DNA of 64,000 bases, taken from Rhodosporidiobolus odoratus (lineage: Eukaryota; Basidiomycota; Microbotryomycetes; Sporidiobolales; Sporidiobolaceae). Each line of letters starts with the position of its first letter. The stretch's first letter is position 1. The stretch is from positions 124,001-188,000 of the forward strand of contig JAOANU010000021.1 in the NCBI GenBank assembly GCA_034387635.1, read 5' to 3'. Below are positions 34,722 through 45,961 of this stretch, in pieces. Below the pieces are notes generated by a model. It worked only from the letters and a program-made list of their open reading frames with translations, was not told the origin of the DNA and ran no database searches. A program made the translations under genes and the position numbers.

Positions 34722-35364
34722 ATGCCGTCCAACAAGTCGTTCCGTACCAAGGTCGTCCTTGCCAAGGCTGCTAAGCAGAACCGGTGCGTTCGGTTCCCAT
34801 AGGCTTGCACTCGCGAGCACGGCCCCCGGTGGTCGCGTGCTCCCTTGTTGTGAAAGCGATGGGTCTCGAGGAGCGTATACTGACGGATGTCTCCGTCTTT
34901 TCCCCCACTTTCCTTTGCACTCGGCCGTCCCTGCCACTGCCCCCCGACCATCAACTGAATCAACAATCTTCTCGCTCCGCTTCCGGTCTTATCCCCTCGC
35001 CCGCGACGCCGCCATTCTCGGACCTCGTCCCCATCAAATCACCTCGCCTTCCTCTCGATTCCTTCTCGCCCTGCCCGTCCGGACCCCACTCGCTCTACTC
35101 CGCTGTACCCTCCTTCGAATGTAATCATGTAGCCCCATCCCCCAGTGGTTCCGTCTCAAGTCGGACTCCAAGATCCAGTACAACGCCAAGAGGCGTCACT
35201 GGAGGAGGACCAAGGTGCGTTTCCCTGCTGTCCTTTCTTACCACCCCTCTTTCGCTACCCTATCCCGATCCGGGACCCATCGGAATCCCCGACGGCCTCG
35301 CTGTTGTCGAATCTGCCCGAGTTACTGACCCTGCTTGCCTTACCCCGCGCAGCTCAACATCTAA
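34722..35364 (+). CDS. RPL39: Ribosomal protein eL39
   Basis: The 51-residue large-subunit protein that lines the peptide exit tunnel. Exon 1 (34722-34783) encodes [20 protein letters not shown] plus part of an Arg codon. Exon 2 (35133-35214) gives [20 protein letters not shown] and RHWRRTK. Exon 3 (35353-35364) encodes only LNI-stop. The protein matches eL39 in length and in the RYNAKRRxWRRTKxNI signature. Intron 1 is long (349 nt), as is common in ribosomal protein genes. I looked for a C/D snoRNA inside it and found no convincing box pair. The 12-nt last exon makes the stop easy to miss. Confidence 0.95.
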
Positions 35365-36829
35365 ACTGGATGTCTACGAGCTTTCTCCCCCTTTTCCGAC
35401 CCAGGCCCTCACCCTCTCTCTCGGCGACTCTCGCCTCTCTACTCGACTCGATATCCTCTCTGCTTCATCCGTTGTAGAGACTGAGGTGAACTGGAAACCC
35501 GGTTTGAGGTGAGGATCATTTGTCGGGTCAGTGCGGAGAGTGGCTGAGGACAGCTATATGGAGGTTGCGAGTGTGGTTGCGCTTAGAAGAAAGAGTCGAG
35601 AGAAGCTCACGAGGCGGTGCTGCTCGACGACGACCCCTGCTTTTATTGTTCATACTTTACAGTACGCCCCAGAAGGTTTGACGACAGCACACAGGGCCTA
35701 TGGCCTCGAAGTGACCCATGCATGCGTCCGCCAGGCTCCGTGGTCAGCCCGCGATAGCTCGCCTAGATAGGAGAAGAAGACGGCCAATTCCAGCTCGGTC
35801 GCAAATTATCAGGGAATCACCTCCGAGAAGATGGCCCGCTGGAGCCGTACCGTCTTACGACAGTGCTACCTGTAAAGGGCTAGATCAGTGGGAACACGAT
35901 AGGAAGGAAAGTAAGGAGGAAGCCAAGGAGCGCAATTCCAAAAATAGCGGATTATGAGGTCTTGTGAGTGCACAATGACATAACGGTACTTCCCGCCGGG
36001 TTTGACAATCCTGTGCACATGTGGGAAGTCCCCTAGCGATTTAGAGGGGACAAAGCCACAAAGGAGATGTGCGTGAGAGTTTGGTGGTTGATAAGTCAGG
36101 TGGGGCTGCAGACTGCAGCAGTGGTGGAGGAGGCTCATGCTGGACCAGTGCTCTATGGGCATGCCGTCACCAGCTCTACTCCGCCTGTTCCCAATGGCAA
36201 TGAGGTGGTGCCTTTGACCTTCTCAACCCCGGTTCAGTTGTCCCCTAAAAGCCCTACGACAGCCTCAGACTAGCCCAGCGCCCTTGCCCAGCACCTTGTT
36301 GGCTCAAGGTACACAGATGCAAAGTGCTGGCAGGGGCAGTATTGCACCAAAGAGCCCACGAAGGGAATGAACTGCACTACGCTTCGAACACATTTGACCT
36401 AAACTTGCATCCTGTCCTTTTACTTGGCTTCTTGTCGTACTGACTGCCTCTTTCCTGCTGGTCAGTCTGCCTTCAGTTCTCAGGCATGCCAAGTCTTCCC
36501 GTGGTGCCTTAGGCACTGCTCTACCACTCGTTCTTATTTGGGCCCCTCCTGAGTCGCTTCTCTTCCGTAGCAGGTACACCTACCGATCATGGGCAGTGGC
36601 ACCACTTCTGGCACTATTGACTCAGCCCATTCGCGCTTCTTCCAGTCGCGGTATTCACAACCTGCCGCAAGCGTGTGAAAGGTACTCTCTCAAGAAAGGC
36701 TGGCTTGCCTGACTTAATCCCTTCCGATTCTGACCTTAACCCCCTCTCTGGCACTCCGCCCTTTGGCTACTCTCGGTGAGCCCAACTCAGCGTTCTCTTG
36801 CGTCATGTACACGAATAGTGCCGAGGCGC
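35365..36829. other. Intergenic, unassigned, possibly a decayed element
   Basis: About 1.5 kb without a supported gene. Minus-strand 36162-35866 has an open frame with VHRIVKPGGKYRYVIVHSQD, and plus-strand 36430-36690 has an open frame with LGTALPLVLIWAPPESLLFR. Neither carries a motif I can name, and their base composition looks less GC-rich than the neighbouring genes. They may be remnants of a transposable element. Confidence 0.35.
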
Positions 36830-36836
36830 AAAAAAA
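36830..36836 (-). terminator. Pol III oligo-T terminator of tRNA-Leu
   Basis: Seven A on the plus strand (T7 on the tRNA strand) start 6 nt beyond the tRNA discriminator base, as expected for RNA polymerase III termination. Confidence 0.8.
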
Positions 36837-36842
36837 GAGTGA

Positions 36843-36935
36843 TGACATCTGTGGGATTCGAACCCACGCACTTGCGTACCGCCGTACACGCTTTTAAACC
36901 TGAAGACGGCCCCATAACCACTCGGGCAAGATGCC
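36843..36935 (-). tRNA. tRNA-Leu (anticodon CAG) with a short intron
   Basis: A class II tRNA. The 7-bp acceptor stem GGCATCT/AGATGTC (one G-U) is followed by discriminator A. The D arm is TGCCCGAGTGGTTATGGGGC, the A-box region. The anticodon arm starts CCGT-CTTCAGG and closes ACGG. The long variable arm GTAC-GCAA-GTGC pairs, and the T arm GTGGG-TTCGAAT-CCCAC pairs perfectly (B box). Placing U33 before CAG gives a leucine CUG decoder. The extra bases after the position-37 G (TTTAAAAGCGT, about 11 nt) fit a canonical nuclear tRNA intron. The anticodon-stem base pair next to the loop is a mismatch in this folding, so the exact intron ends are approximate. Confidence 0.85.
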
Positions 36936-38092
36936 CTTGTTGTAACCTTTTTTTTTTTCATATATCAATCAACAACGCGTGAGAAGAACGAGGGTAGCCG
37001 GAGTTGGCCTTTTCAACCGGCCAGCATTAGCTACATTGCAGCTAGGCTTCGAAATCAAAGGCATTAGGTTGCGAGTCTCCCTCTTTTGCCTTGCACGCCC
37101 GCCTGAGCGACGTTAGCAGCAAGAGTCAAGTAAAAACGGCTCTTTGGTTTACTTCTTGTCTCTTTTCTCTTCGAAAGGTCATCCTACGCTGACCGCCCAA
37201 CGGCTGCTGCTGGAATCCTCGGGAACAAGGCCGCGCCTCCGAGCGCGGCGGCAGTACCAGCACTGTGGCAGAACATATGGAGGGTGAGTCCCCCAAAAAA
37301 CAGGGCCGATTGTGGTTAAGGCGCTAGCTTCAGGTTTCACAACCTGATTCGCTAGTCAGAAATGGTTTCAGACATCATCTGGACGCTTCCCTCTCATGGG
37401 ATGGGAAGATCCATCTTTTGCCGGCGAGGGCCAGGAGTCTTTTTTGTAGGTTTTCCAATCTCCACCTTTGTCCTGCGATCGTTCTCTTCCCTCGGTACTG
37501 AGCTAGGAATTCGGCAGAGAGCAGGCCTGTTTCGCTAGCCCTGCATATCGAGTGTCTGACCTTGACCAAAAGGAGCAGTCGCAATAGGGCAAGAACACCA
37601 AAGTTTCTCTGTAGGAGTGCTTAGCAGCTGGTCCTACACGTGGAGAAGAACAGAAAGTATGATACAGGCCACAACTACACCCGTAAAGGATGCTGTCACT
37701 GAAAAGCAAAAAGAGAAAAACAGAGAAAAACAGAGAAACAGAATTGCAGAGTCAAAAGCACTCCGCTTCTTTTTGTTCTTTTCCTGCGTCCGTATGGGCA
37801 CATGCTCGCAAAGAGCAAGACCGATTCCGCAGACCCGCCCCTGACCTGATTCGCGGTTTACAGTAGCGCTCGCCCGGAATCCTCTGACGGAGGTGTGAGC
37901 ATTTTTGCGGCCTATAGAGACATAACGCGGTATATGATAATGCAAAAGTAAGGTATGTGTATCTCGCAACGATTGTAGAGGCAGTCGTCACGGAGAGACA
38001 GAGAGAGAAAGGAAGGGAGCAGACAACAGCAAAAACAACGGAAGAACAGGAAAACAGCCCAACCCCAGCATCAAACCGCTTCTCCTGATGCC
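36936..38092. other. Intergenic between tRNA-Leu and glucanase copy 2
   Basis: No protein gene is supported. A tRNA-like segment at about 37302-37375 (GTGGTTAAGGCGCTAGCTTCAGG) lacks a T arm. An AGCCGGAGTTGGCCTTT motif at 36996-37012 recurs on the opposite strand at 46034-46050. Confidence 0.4.
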
Positions 38093-41000
38093 TCACTCGC
38101 TCCCACCATAAACGCCCCCGGCAGTGCACCTCTCCTCCCCCTTCCACAGATCTTCAACCGCATTCCAAGCGTCCTTCGGATACTCACACCCCTCAATCGG
38201 GGCGACCCACTTCCTCCCTCCCTCCCGCTCTCCCTCTCCTTGACCGCCAAAAAGAAGTCGAGGCATAGCCGACCCTCCAGCTTCCCACTCCGCCAAACCC
38301 GGCAAGTACACCCCCGCAGCGGCAGATGAAAAGAGGGAATAGGCAGGTAAGCCGGAGATGGGCAGTCCGCCGGCGCCGTATTCTCCGTCGGGGAGGTCGA
38401 AGGCGAGGGGTGGCCAGGGGACGTTTTCGAGGGTTTTGGTCGAGGGGGAGAGGTGGCCAACTGAGTTTGGAAGTGGAGGGTCGTCTTCAGAGGGCGAGCT
38501 GGACGATAACGATGAGATGGTATCCCCCACCTTCCACGGCTCGAGCTTTCTGAGCGGGACTTGACGAGGAAGACCCTCCGCGATCGTGTCGGAAGAGGCT
38601 CGAGAAGAAGAAGGGTAGGTGAAGCAAAAGTCGTGTGCTCCCAGAGGGTTCGAAGGGATCCAACCCTGGGAGAGGCCGAGAGAGTAAGACCAGAGGGGGT
38701 TGGCGAAGCGGGTAGGGTGGACGAGGGAGGGGCCCGTTTTCCAGCTGCAGCGGGAAATGGGAAGGGAAGAGTAGGGGGGATCAGGATCCGGTTTGAGAAG
38801 GTCAAAGGGTAACGGAGAAAGGGCTCACGTCCAGTAGAACCAGTTCTGCAGGGTGTACGCTCGCGTCAGCAGGTGGCTAAACAGAGGCTAGAGAGGAGAA
38901 TGGGCACGAGACTAACTTGAAAAGTGTCCATCTGAGCCAGCGCCAGGTCCTGCAAACTTGCCTTGAAATCATCGGTCCAGGTCTCGTGGTCCTGTACATT
39001 GGTCGACTCATCAGCTCTTCTTCGAACCGAACAGAGCTCGAGTCATATGGCAGGAGTGTGTTCGGAGAGGGGACGGTTCGACGTACCTCCCAAAACTCGC
39101 AAGTTCCCAGCGGCGCAGAAGGCGGATACATCGGTTGACTCGCATTCGGATAAGTCCCTTCGAGGCGTGTCCCTTGAAAGACATTGTTGAGGAAGCTGTG
39201 AAGAAGGCGACGTGGGCATCTCAATACTCGGCCACGGCGCAGGGGAAGAAACAGGGGGGAAGGCCAAAGAACGCACCGCCCGCAGTCATTCACAGCCAAG
39301 CTCCATTCGCCAGAGATAGCAATGCCAAAATTCAAGGCGGTCTTGTTGAACTCGGGAGCCCATCTATGGCAAGGCTGCAAGGTGAGGAGAACCGCGTTAG
39401 CGTTGTATCGATCACCCTATAACTGGATTCAGCTGGGGGCTCTCATTTGAGCATAAAGCAGGAAGCAAGGTCATACAGTAGCCCGAAGAAGGAAAGATCT
39501 AGCTCACCTTCATCACCTGCTCCCTCACATCCCTCAAATCCGGCTCAGCGAAAGCCAAATACCGATGACTATCCAACGCGACGCGATCCAATCCATTCCT
39601 CGCCCCCATCGATGACGCTCTGCGAGTCAACGCTGTGTTCGAGTTGGAGGAGGAAGGAGGTTGTTCTTCGAGAAAGTTGTACCAACGACGGGTACCTTTG
39701 AAGCCGTCGTGGAGGGCGAGGAACTGAATCGAGGCGGGAGCGTCGTGACGAGGATGCACAGCAGCCGAGGGGCGTGGACGACAAGAAGAAGGGGGGTAGG
39801 GTGAGCTTGCGAGCGGAAGGAACTCGGGAAGGAGATCAAACGGAGCTCACCGGTCCATTCCCCTTGCCGTAACCAGTTATATTCCGAACTGTCTCGTAAG
39901 CCTGGGTGTAGCTGTAAGAAAGGGTACGTCAGAAGGTACGGCCGCAGGTCTAGGCTATTTATGTTGGTTTCTCGCCCGTATGCGAGGGGGAAAGTCGGCA
40001 AGTAGAAACCGAAGGACAGGCTCAAACGCACAAGGATCGTAAAGCATCTGGGCCGATGACGGCGAGCATAGGCTCATTGAGTAGGCTGTACATGGGTACG
40101 ATCTGCGCGAGGCGGGAAGGTCCCACCCAAAACAATCAAGGGAAACAAGCAAGGGTTAAATCGTGCTGTCTCTCGGGGTCATCAGAAGACAAAGCGGAAA
40201 AGCGTACCGGTGCCACCTCTTCCCTCATCAAGAACTCTGCGACAGTAGCGATATAATCCAGCGCTCTCTGGGCGTTTGCGAACCCCATCGTGCCATGCAG
40301 GAAATTGATCGATCCGAGTCGGCCAGAATGGTTCCAGCCGCTGCGCAAATGAACAGGTAAGAAAATGCTGAACCTTGTAGAGGAAAAAGGTAAGGAGGGG
40401 TCAGGGGAAAAGGACGTACTTCTGACTACCCGGGATCGAATGCAAGTCAAAATTGATGCGGAGGCCGTACTTGCGCGCCCATCGAAGTGCTTTGAGAACA
40501 TCTAAAAGGTACGAAGTAAGCAAGGACTCAGCACAAGCAGGCGAGGGGAAAGATGGTAGCTCGAGCTAATCAGCAACACCACCCAAAAAAAGAAGGCGGA
40601 GGCGAGTTGAAAAGCCCTTACATTCCCATGCGACCCCCTCCAAAAACGGTTCAGCCACACCACCTCCCGCCTCGTCGCTTGTACTCCAGGTCTTGATCGC
40701 CCAATAGGGTACGGGAAGGCGGATCCAGTTGAGCCCGGCGGCGGCTATGGAGAGGAAGTCTTGTTCGGTCTGGGCGATGGAGAGGCGAAGCGGCCGTAAG
40801 CAAAGGACGAGAAGAGTACACGCCCAGTAGTGAGAACGCCACGGGGTAGGCAGGAGGAAGGTCAGAAGAAGAGGAAGATGCAGACGCACAATGAAAGTAT
40901 CGTAATGTTCTCGTAATGCTTGTTCAAGCCGGCCCTCCCCACGCAGGTTCAGGGACAGAGTCCACTCGTCCTCTGCGGGTATAGTCGCGTTCATGTAGGG

Positions 41001-42136
41001 TTCGAAGAGGGCGGGAGTGATAAAAGGCTCCAGCGTGAGCCATCTGTATCAGATGGCAGTGCAGGTCAGGCGCCTCATTGCTCAACATACCTTCACTTGG
41101 AGCACCTTTACCGCAACTTGGCGATGAATGCAGGGACAGGAGAGAGGGCAACTTTGACGCACCCGCCGAGGTTGACGCCCCTCATCCGCATGGTCTCGAA
41201 ATCCCAAGGTTCGCTCAAGGGCGGCGTATCGTTCTGAGGTCGAGCCGACAATGTCGTAGGCGAAGAAGAAAAGGTCCCGCCGCTGCGTGAGTCGAAAGAC
41301 GCGTCAATGTCGTGTCAGCGCCCGGAATGTAGATTTGAGAAGGTAAAGAAGAGAAACGAGCAGGCAAGCAAGACCTACAAGGCATTCCGATACTGCACTA
41401 CATTTCCACCATCCAGCTTGATCCGGTCCCCATTCCCACCTTCTTCCGCTGCCACACCTAGTCGTGCAGCAGCTTGCGAGGTGAGACTGCCGACGACCCT
41501 GTCCTTTGCCCTGCCCATCCTTTCCCGCAGAGCCTCGGTGCCTCCTACTGCACTCAGCAGCAGAACCACGACGGCAGCAGAGGCAGTGAGGAGGAGTACA
41601 AGGCGCAAGCGCTGGCGGATTGCAGACGCTGTCGCAGGCTGAGGAGGGTTTCTCCGCCTCGTCCTCGAGGTGGTGCTTGATCCGAGGAGGTGGTCGTCCT
41701 CGTCTGCGCTGTCAATGGCAAGAGGGAGGTCTTTGTCCGTGTCTGCGTTGGCGAGGGCGAAGGACGAGGAGGCATAGTCGATGCTGGTGGTGCGAGCGTG
41801 AAGTCGAAGTTGCGAGGTTGTGGAGAGCGAGAGCGAGTTGCGTTGTCGCACTGAGCGAGTTGAGGAGGCGGGTGTCGAGGTCGAGGTGGAGGTACCGGTT
41901 GTGGGAGCAGACGAGATGGGAACGATGAACGAGTCGTGGTCGGGAGACGGAGGGAAGGGAAGGGGAGGAAAAGTAGTTGTGGTAGCTGGGGGAGGTGGTG
42001 GTGGTGGTGGTGGAGGTGGAGGTAGCTTTGGTGGTACCTGTGGTGGTAGTTGATCGTGTATAGCAGGTGAGGTGGGAGGAGGAAGAGGTCGTGAAGGAAA
42101 TGGAGAGATGGACTCGGGTGGGGAAGTGTACGACAT
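38093..42136 (-). CDS. Membrane-anchored exo-beta-1,3-glucanase (GH5), copy 2
   Basis: Paralogue of the gene at 27623-31325. ATG 42136 opens a cytosolic tail with a 12-proline run (about 41986-42027) and Ser/Thr-rich sequence. A signal anchor follows (LVLLLTASAAVVVLLLSAVG) after TRRRNPPQ and a basic flank. GH5 motifs: MRGVNLGG.WLTLEPFITPA, DEWTLSLNL, GLNWIRLPVPYWAIKTW, RINFDLHSIPGSQ.SGWNHSG, the acid/base Glu in YSLLNEPMLAVIG, LALHDGFKG, LDRVALDSHRYLAF and the nucleophile in ISGEWSLAVNDCG. The C-terminal part after GLSQGWIPSNP is long and unrelated to copy 1, ending CTAGGVYGGSE at 38093-38095. Both catalytic glutamates are intact. The product is expected at the plasma membrane facing the wall. 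Confidence 0.88.
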
Positions 42137-42574
42137 GGTCCCTCGGGGTAGGACAGGAGACAGAGGTGGTAGGTGACTCTCAGGTGGTCATGTAGAGGGT
42201 AGACACTGTGCTCTGTCTGTTTAACTGTACGCGGGAGTTGTAAGAGATGAACAAAGTCGCCAACTCGTCGCCAACTCTCCCGTCACTGCCTACGTCTCAT
42301 AGACACGGTCAGCGCTCGTACGGGACAGCTCAAGAGTACCGAGGAAGCCTCTACAGACGCGTACTCGACCTCTTCACGCCCTTGTGCACTCGTACGTCCT
42401 TGATCACTTTCTCATCAGTCTCATTCGCTCACTCGCGACTCTGTCGCAGAACAGCCTCACTAGCATCCAGCCAGATACCAGCTACGCGTCCCCGTCTATC
42501 AGGCTCGACAGCCTCCCGCCCGCATTGTAATTCGCATCCCTCCGACCCTCGCCTCCTCGCCTAGCCCCGACACC
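42137..42574. promoter_or_regulatory. Divergent intergenic promoter region
   Basis: 438 bp between the starts of glucanase copy 2 (minus) and MET8 (plus). Pyrimidine-rich leader sequence precedes the MET8 ATG. No clear binding site is recognised. Confidence 0.4.
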
Positions 42575-43513
42575 ATGGCGTCCGCCGCCCCACCTCCCTA
42601 CCCACCCCTCGAACCCACCGGTTCACTCCTCCTCGCCCACCCCTCCGCTCGCCTCACCCACGTAGTCCTTATCGGTGGCGGAGCAGTCGCTGCCTCTCGA
42701 TTGTACCACCTCCTCTGCGCCAACCCTACAAAAATCACTCTGATCGCTCCCGCCACGGGGGTGTGCGACGAAACTCGGTACCGACTTGAACAGGTCGAGA
42801 GGGGGGAGGGGTTCGGGACCAAAGTCGAATGGATTGAGAGGGACTATGAGGGAGAAGAGGATTTTCAAAGGGCCAGCATGGTCCTCGTGGCCATCGACGA
42901 CCCCATCGTCTCGTCTACCATCTGTACCGCCGCGCGCCAACACAAGATCCTAGTCAACATTGCGGATGTCCCGCCCGAGTGCGATTTTTACTTTGGGTCC
43001 GTGTTGAGGAGGGGTCCGTTGAGCGTCATGGTGAGTACCAATGGCAAAGGTCCGAGGGTCGCGGCGAGGTTGAGGCGGAGGTTGGAGAAGGCTCTGCCTG
43101 AGACGGCCGGGGGAGCAATCGAGAATGTGGGAGAGTTGAGGAAACAGTTGAGGAAGGTCGAGGGGGGCAAGGGCAAGGAGGTGATTGAGAGGAGGATGGA
43201 GTGGATGAGTAGGGTCAGCGATCGCTGGAGTTTGGGTCAGATGGGGGACATGGACGATAGGATGAGGAGGGAAATTTTGGAAGGTTGGGAAGAGGGGGAA
43301 GCCAAGGGATATTGGGACGTCAACAAATCGTCGTACCTTGGCTTCGGGCGTTTACTGGCGTGGGGAGCCAAGGCAGGACTGGGGAGGTGTCCTGTCGACC
43401 GGGATCCGGACGGACGGGTCACGAGGTGCCCCTTCGTCTTGTCCATGAGCGGTTTCGTCGCGGGACTGGCCACGGCAGGCGTAGCTGCAGCGGTCTGGAG
43501 CCGACGGAGATAA
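42575..43513 (+). CDS. MET8: Met8-like siroheme synthase (precorrin-2 dehydrogenase/ferrochelatase)
   Basis: Makes siroheme from precorrin-2 by NAD-dependent oxidation and iron insertion, supplying sulfite (and nitrite) reductase. A single exon of 312 codons. The N-terminal Rossmann segment reads LTHVVLIGGGAVAASRLYHL, followed by ITLIAPATGV. Further family sequence: MVLVAIDDPIVSSTICTAAR, LVNIADVPPECDFYFGSVLR and GPLSVMVSTNGKGPRVAARL, containing the SxNGxxP-type catalytic region. A helical C-terminal domain ends at RRMEWMSRVSDRWS. An extra C-terminal hydrophobic segment (FVLSMSGFVAGLATAGVAAA) followed by VWSRRR resembles a tail anchor, absent from the short yeast enzyme as I know it. Intronless in an intron-rich region. 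Confidence 0.88.
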   Translation: MASAAPPPYPPLEPTGSLLLAHPSARLTHVVLIGGGAVAASRLYHLLCANPTKITLIAPATGVCDETRYRLEQVERGEGFGTKVEWIERDYEGEEDFQRASMVLVAIDDPIVSSTICTAARQHKILVNIADVPPECDFYFGSVLRRGPLSVMVSTNGKGPRVAARLRRRLEKALPETAGGAIENVGELRKQLRKVEGGKGKEVIERRMEWMSRVSDRWSLGQMGDMDDRMRREILEGWEEGEAKGYWDVNKSSYLGFGRLLAWGAKAGLGRCPVDRDPDGRVTRCPFVLSMSGFVAGLATAGVAAAVWSRRR

Positions 43514-43892
43514 GATCCGCACTTCCGCGTGCTCTAAAGTCAGTAGGAAAGCGGTAAGTAGCTTGTTGTTGTAACCCTGTGTGAACTTCATTTTGCACTC
43601 TGCCTTGCCGATCCGCCAGCAATTTGCACCGCCGCCGACCGTGGCTCCTCCTCCGATAAGAGCGCGCCTGGGCCGCACACTCAGCACTGCCAAGTCGACA
43701 GCCACTCGCTCAGCCACTCTGGCGCGTTATTCTGACCGTCTCGCTCTCGATTGAGACCCTCGAGGGAACCGATACTTCGCTCGAGCCTGACAAGTACGAG
43801 TACGGACGACGATCACGTCAACCGACCTGTACCGCACGGAGGAACATCCACCCAGCTCGACTCTGATCGATCCTACTGTTTCCTCCTCCAGC
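43514..43892. other. Convergent intergenic region
   Basis: 379 bp between the stop codons of MET8 and the decayed alcohol dehydrogenase. No coding segment is seen; likely 3' UTRs of both. Confidence 0.5.
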
Positions 43893-45961
43893 TTAGAGCT
43901 TGCCGCCGTTCTTCTGATTGACGAGGACGTAGCTGCATATAGACAATGCTCAACAGATCAGTACAAGGTACGACAGCGATGTCACCATTTAAAGCGATCC
44001 AACGGTACCCGCAGATTTAAGGGGATCGAGAGGAAAAAAATGACACGAAAAGGAAATGTTGAATATACCGATACCTAGCTCCCTCTCGATGAGTTTTCAC
44101 AACAACCTCATTGGCCTCCTCGATCGGCTTCTCGACGATCCAGCTCTTGACGTTCTGGGCGGCGGCGAGGGCGAGCATGTCGCCGATTTCAGAGGGAGAA
44201 CCAATGGCTTAACCGGCGAGAGCGACGCTGCGCGGATAGTACGTGGAGCGACAGGGAGAGAGAAAGTGTCGGTGGGAATGTGGAGTGAGTGTGAGTTAGC
44301 TGGGTAGACTCGGGCAGAAAACGGTGGGACGGAAGAAAAAGAGCTGACGAGAAACTTACCCGTTCGAGATGAGCTGAAAGGGCGTGATGGTAGGTAGAGG
44401 GGCCTCTGGACGATCGGAAGCCGTTCCGGTCAGGATCCCGAAGTGGAAGGGGTAGGTTGGCAGAGATGAAAGCGCAACGGACCGGGAACGCCGACCAGGA
44501 CCAGTTTTCCGTACGGGCGGAGATGGCTCAGGTATCCATCGAGGGGCATCTTCTCATCGTCTGCGCGTTAAACAAGGCGGAAGTGAGATTAGGTTCTCTG
44601 CAGCGGGGCAGAAGAAGCCGTTGAGCGTCACGTACTGCTGGTCGCGATGATGAGGTCAAGCGAGCGGAAGTGGGGCTTGAAGTCGTCTTGGTTGCCAGAG
44701 TGAGTGGCGATGAAGCGATCGGCACCCATCTGTATGGAGAAATGGTCAGCGGAGGTTGCAAGTGGGACCGGAGACGGGACTGACCTTCTCAGCGTCGGCC
44801 CTTTTGCTCTCGCTGTGGGAGATAGCGGTAACGTTGACGCCGAGAGCCTTGGCGAAGAGGAGACCGAAGTGAACGAGGCTAGGAGAAAGGTACAGCGAGT
44901 CAGCTCGTGCAATGCACCATGGGGCTCACACAAGGGGAAGGGGAGAAGTGCACGCAGAACGTACCCGCCAATCCCGATGATCCCGACATCCTTGGCCTCC
45001 TTACCTGCGCCGTAGTGCTTTAGGGGGGAGAAGACAGTCACTCCGCCGCAGAGCATCGGCGCGGCAATGGCGGGGTGAAGTCCGTCTGGAATCTTCAAGA
45101 CGAAATGAGCTGGCGCGCGATGGTAGTCGGCGTGGCCTCCCCAGCTCTTCTGACCTTTACCCGGGCCGTCACGGTAGTACCGTGGGATGCTGCAGAGCCA
45201 GCGAAGCATCAGAGGAGGGAGAGACGAGAGGAACTATGAGAGGGAGATGTCATAACAATGAGGTAAAGGGTAGCTCACCGTCGCGTTGTAAGTCCCGATA
45301 GCGCCTCTGTCGCAGTACCGCTCGCGGTTGGCCTACAAAGCTCAAGAGTCAGCACAATCTCGTGTGGCCATCTAGAGGGGGGAAGTATACCTTGCAATTC
45401 TCGCAAGCCAAGCAAGAATCGTTTTGGGCCCCTACTCCCACGAGATCCCCTTCCTTAAGGTGCTTGACCTGTGAGCCGGCACGGACGACGGTACCGACAA
45501 TCTCGTAACCGACGACCTACGAGCGAAGACGGGTCAGGCAGTCCACGGCATAGGCAGAATGAGCGTTCACACCTGAGGGTAAGAGGTGTAGCCCCAACCT
45601 GCGGAGATTTGTCGGGCGGGGAAGCGTATCAGCCACAAAGAACGAGCGTACCGTTGGAGATCGTGTGAAGGTCGGAGGCGCAGACACCGCAGTACAAGGC
45701 CCTGCGAGTAGGAAGAGGGCGAAGGAGATGGTGCGATCAGTTGAGGCGGCGCTCAGACTGGACAGCAAGCATACTTGACTGCACACAAGGGACATCGTGA
45801 TCAGTGGTAAGATTCAGCGGAGGAGAAGAAGAAGGACGTACTGTCGACGTCGTCCTTTGCGAAAGCCTTCGGTTCGTACCCTCCCCAAACCATCCTGCCT
45901 TCAATCGCTTCCTTGCCCTCGGCGCGCTAGCCTTCGAACTGGTAGTCGGTAGAAGTCACAT
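43893..45961 (-). pseudogene. Decayed zinc-dependent alcohol dehydrogenase (Adh6/CAD type)
   Basis: Most exons of a cinnamyl-alcohol-dehydrogenase-like NADP-dependent reductase are readable: MVWGGYEPKAFAKDDVD, CCGVCASDLHTISNG, the structural zinc lobe CLACENCKANRERYC, SWGGHADYHRAPAHFVLKIP, LCGGVTVFSPLKHYGAG, LDLIIATSS, GYLSHLRPYGKLVLVGVP and NQKNGGKL-stop (43893-43895). Lesions: an in-frame TAA at 44209-44211 where the family has Ser (LAG-stop-AIGSPSEI); the GHE zinc-ligand His is Tyr (TAC 45505-45507, VVGYEIVG); the nucleotide-fold GIGGLG has Val (44872-44874); and the N-terminal DYQFEG is followed by TAG (45927-45929) where Trp is expected and is out of frame with the ATG at 45961. Introns remain splice-competent in appearance, so decay is recent. 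Sequencing error could explain one lesion, not all. Confidence 0.8.

Noticed and set aside
34784..35132. snoRNA inside the long first intron of RPL39
   Set aside because: Searched for C (RTGATGA) and D (CTGA) boxes with flanking complementarity. CTGA occurs but no matching C box at a sensible distance.
37302..37375. Second tRNA-Leu-like segment (GTGGTTAAGGCG, CTAGC-TTCAGG..GCTAG)
   Set aside because: D-arm and anticodon-arm similarity only. No GTTCGA T loop, no acceptor pairing and no T-run terminator, so at best a pseudo-tRNA.
41986..42027. (GGT)n tract as an independent repeat element
   Set aside because: It is coding: on the minus strand it is the poly-proline run in the cytosolic tail of glucanase copy 2.
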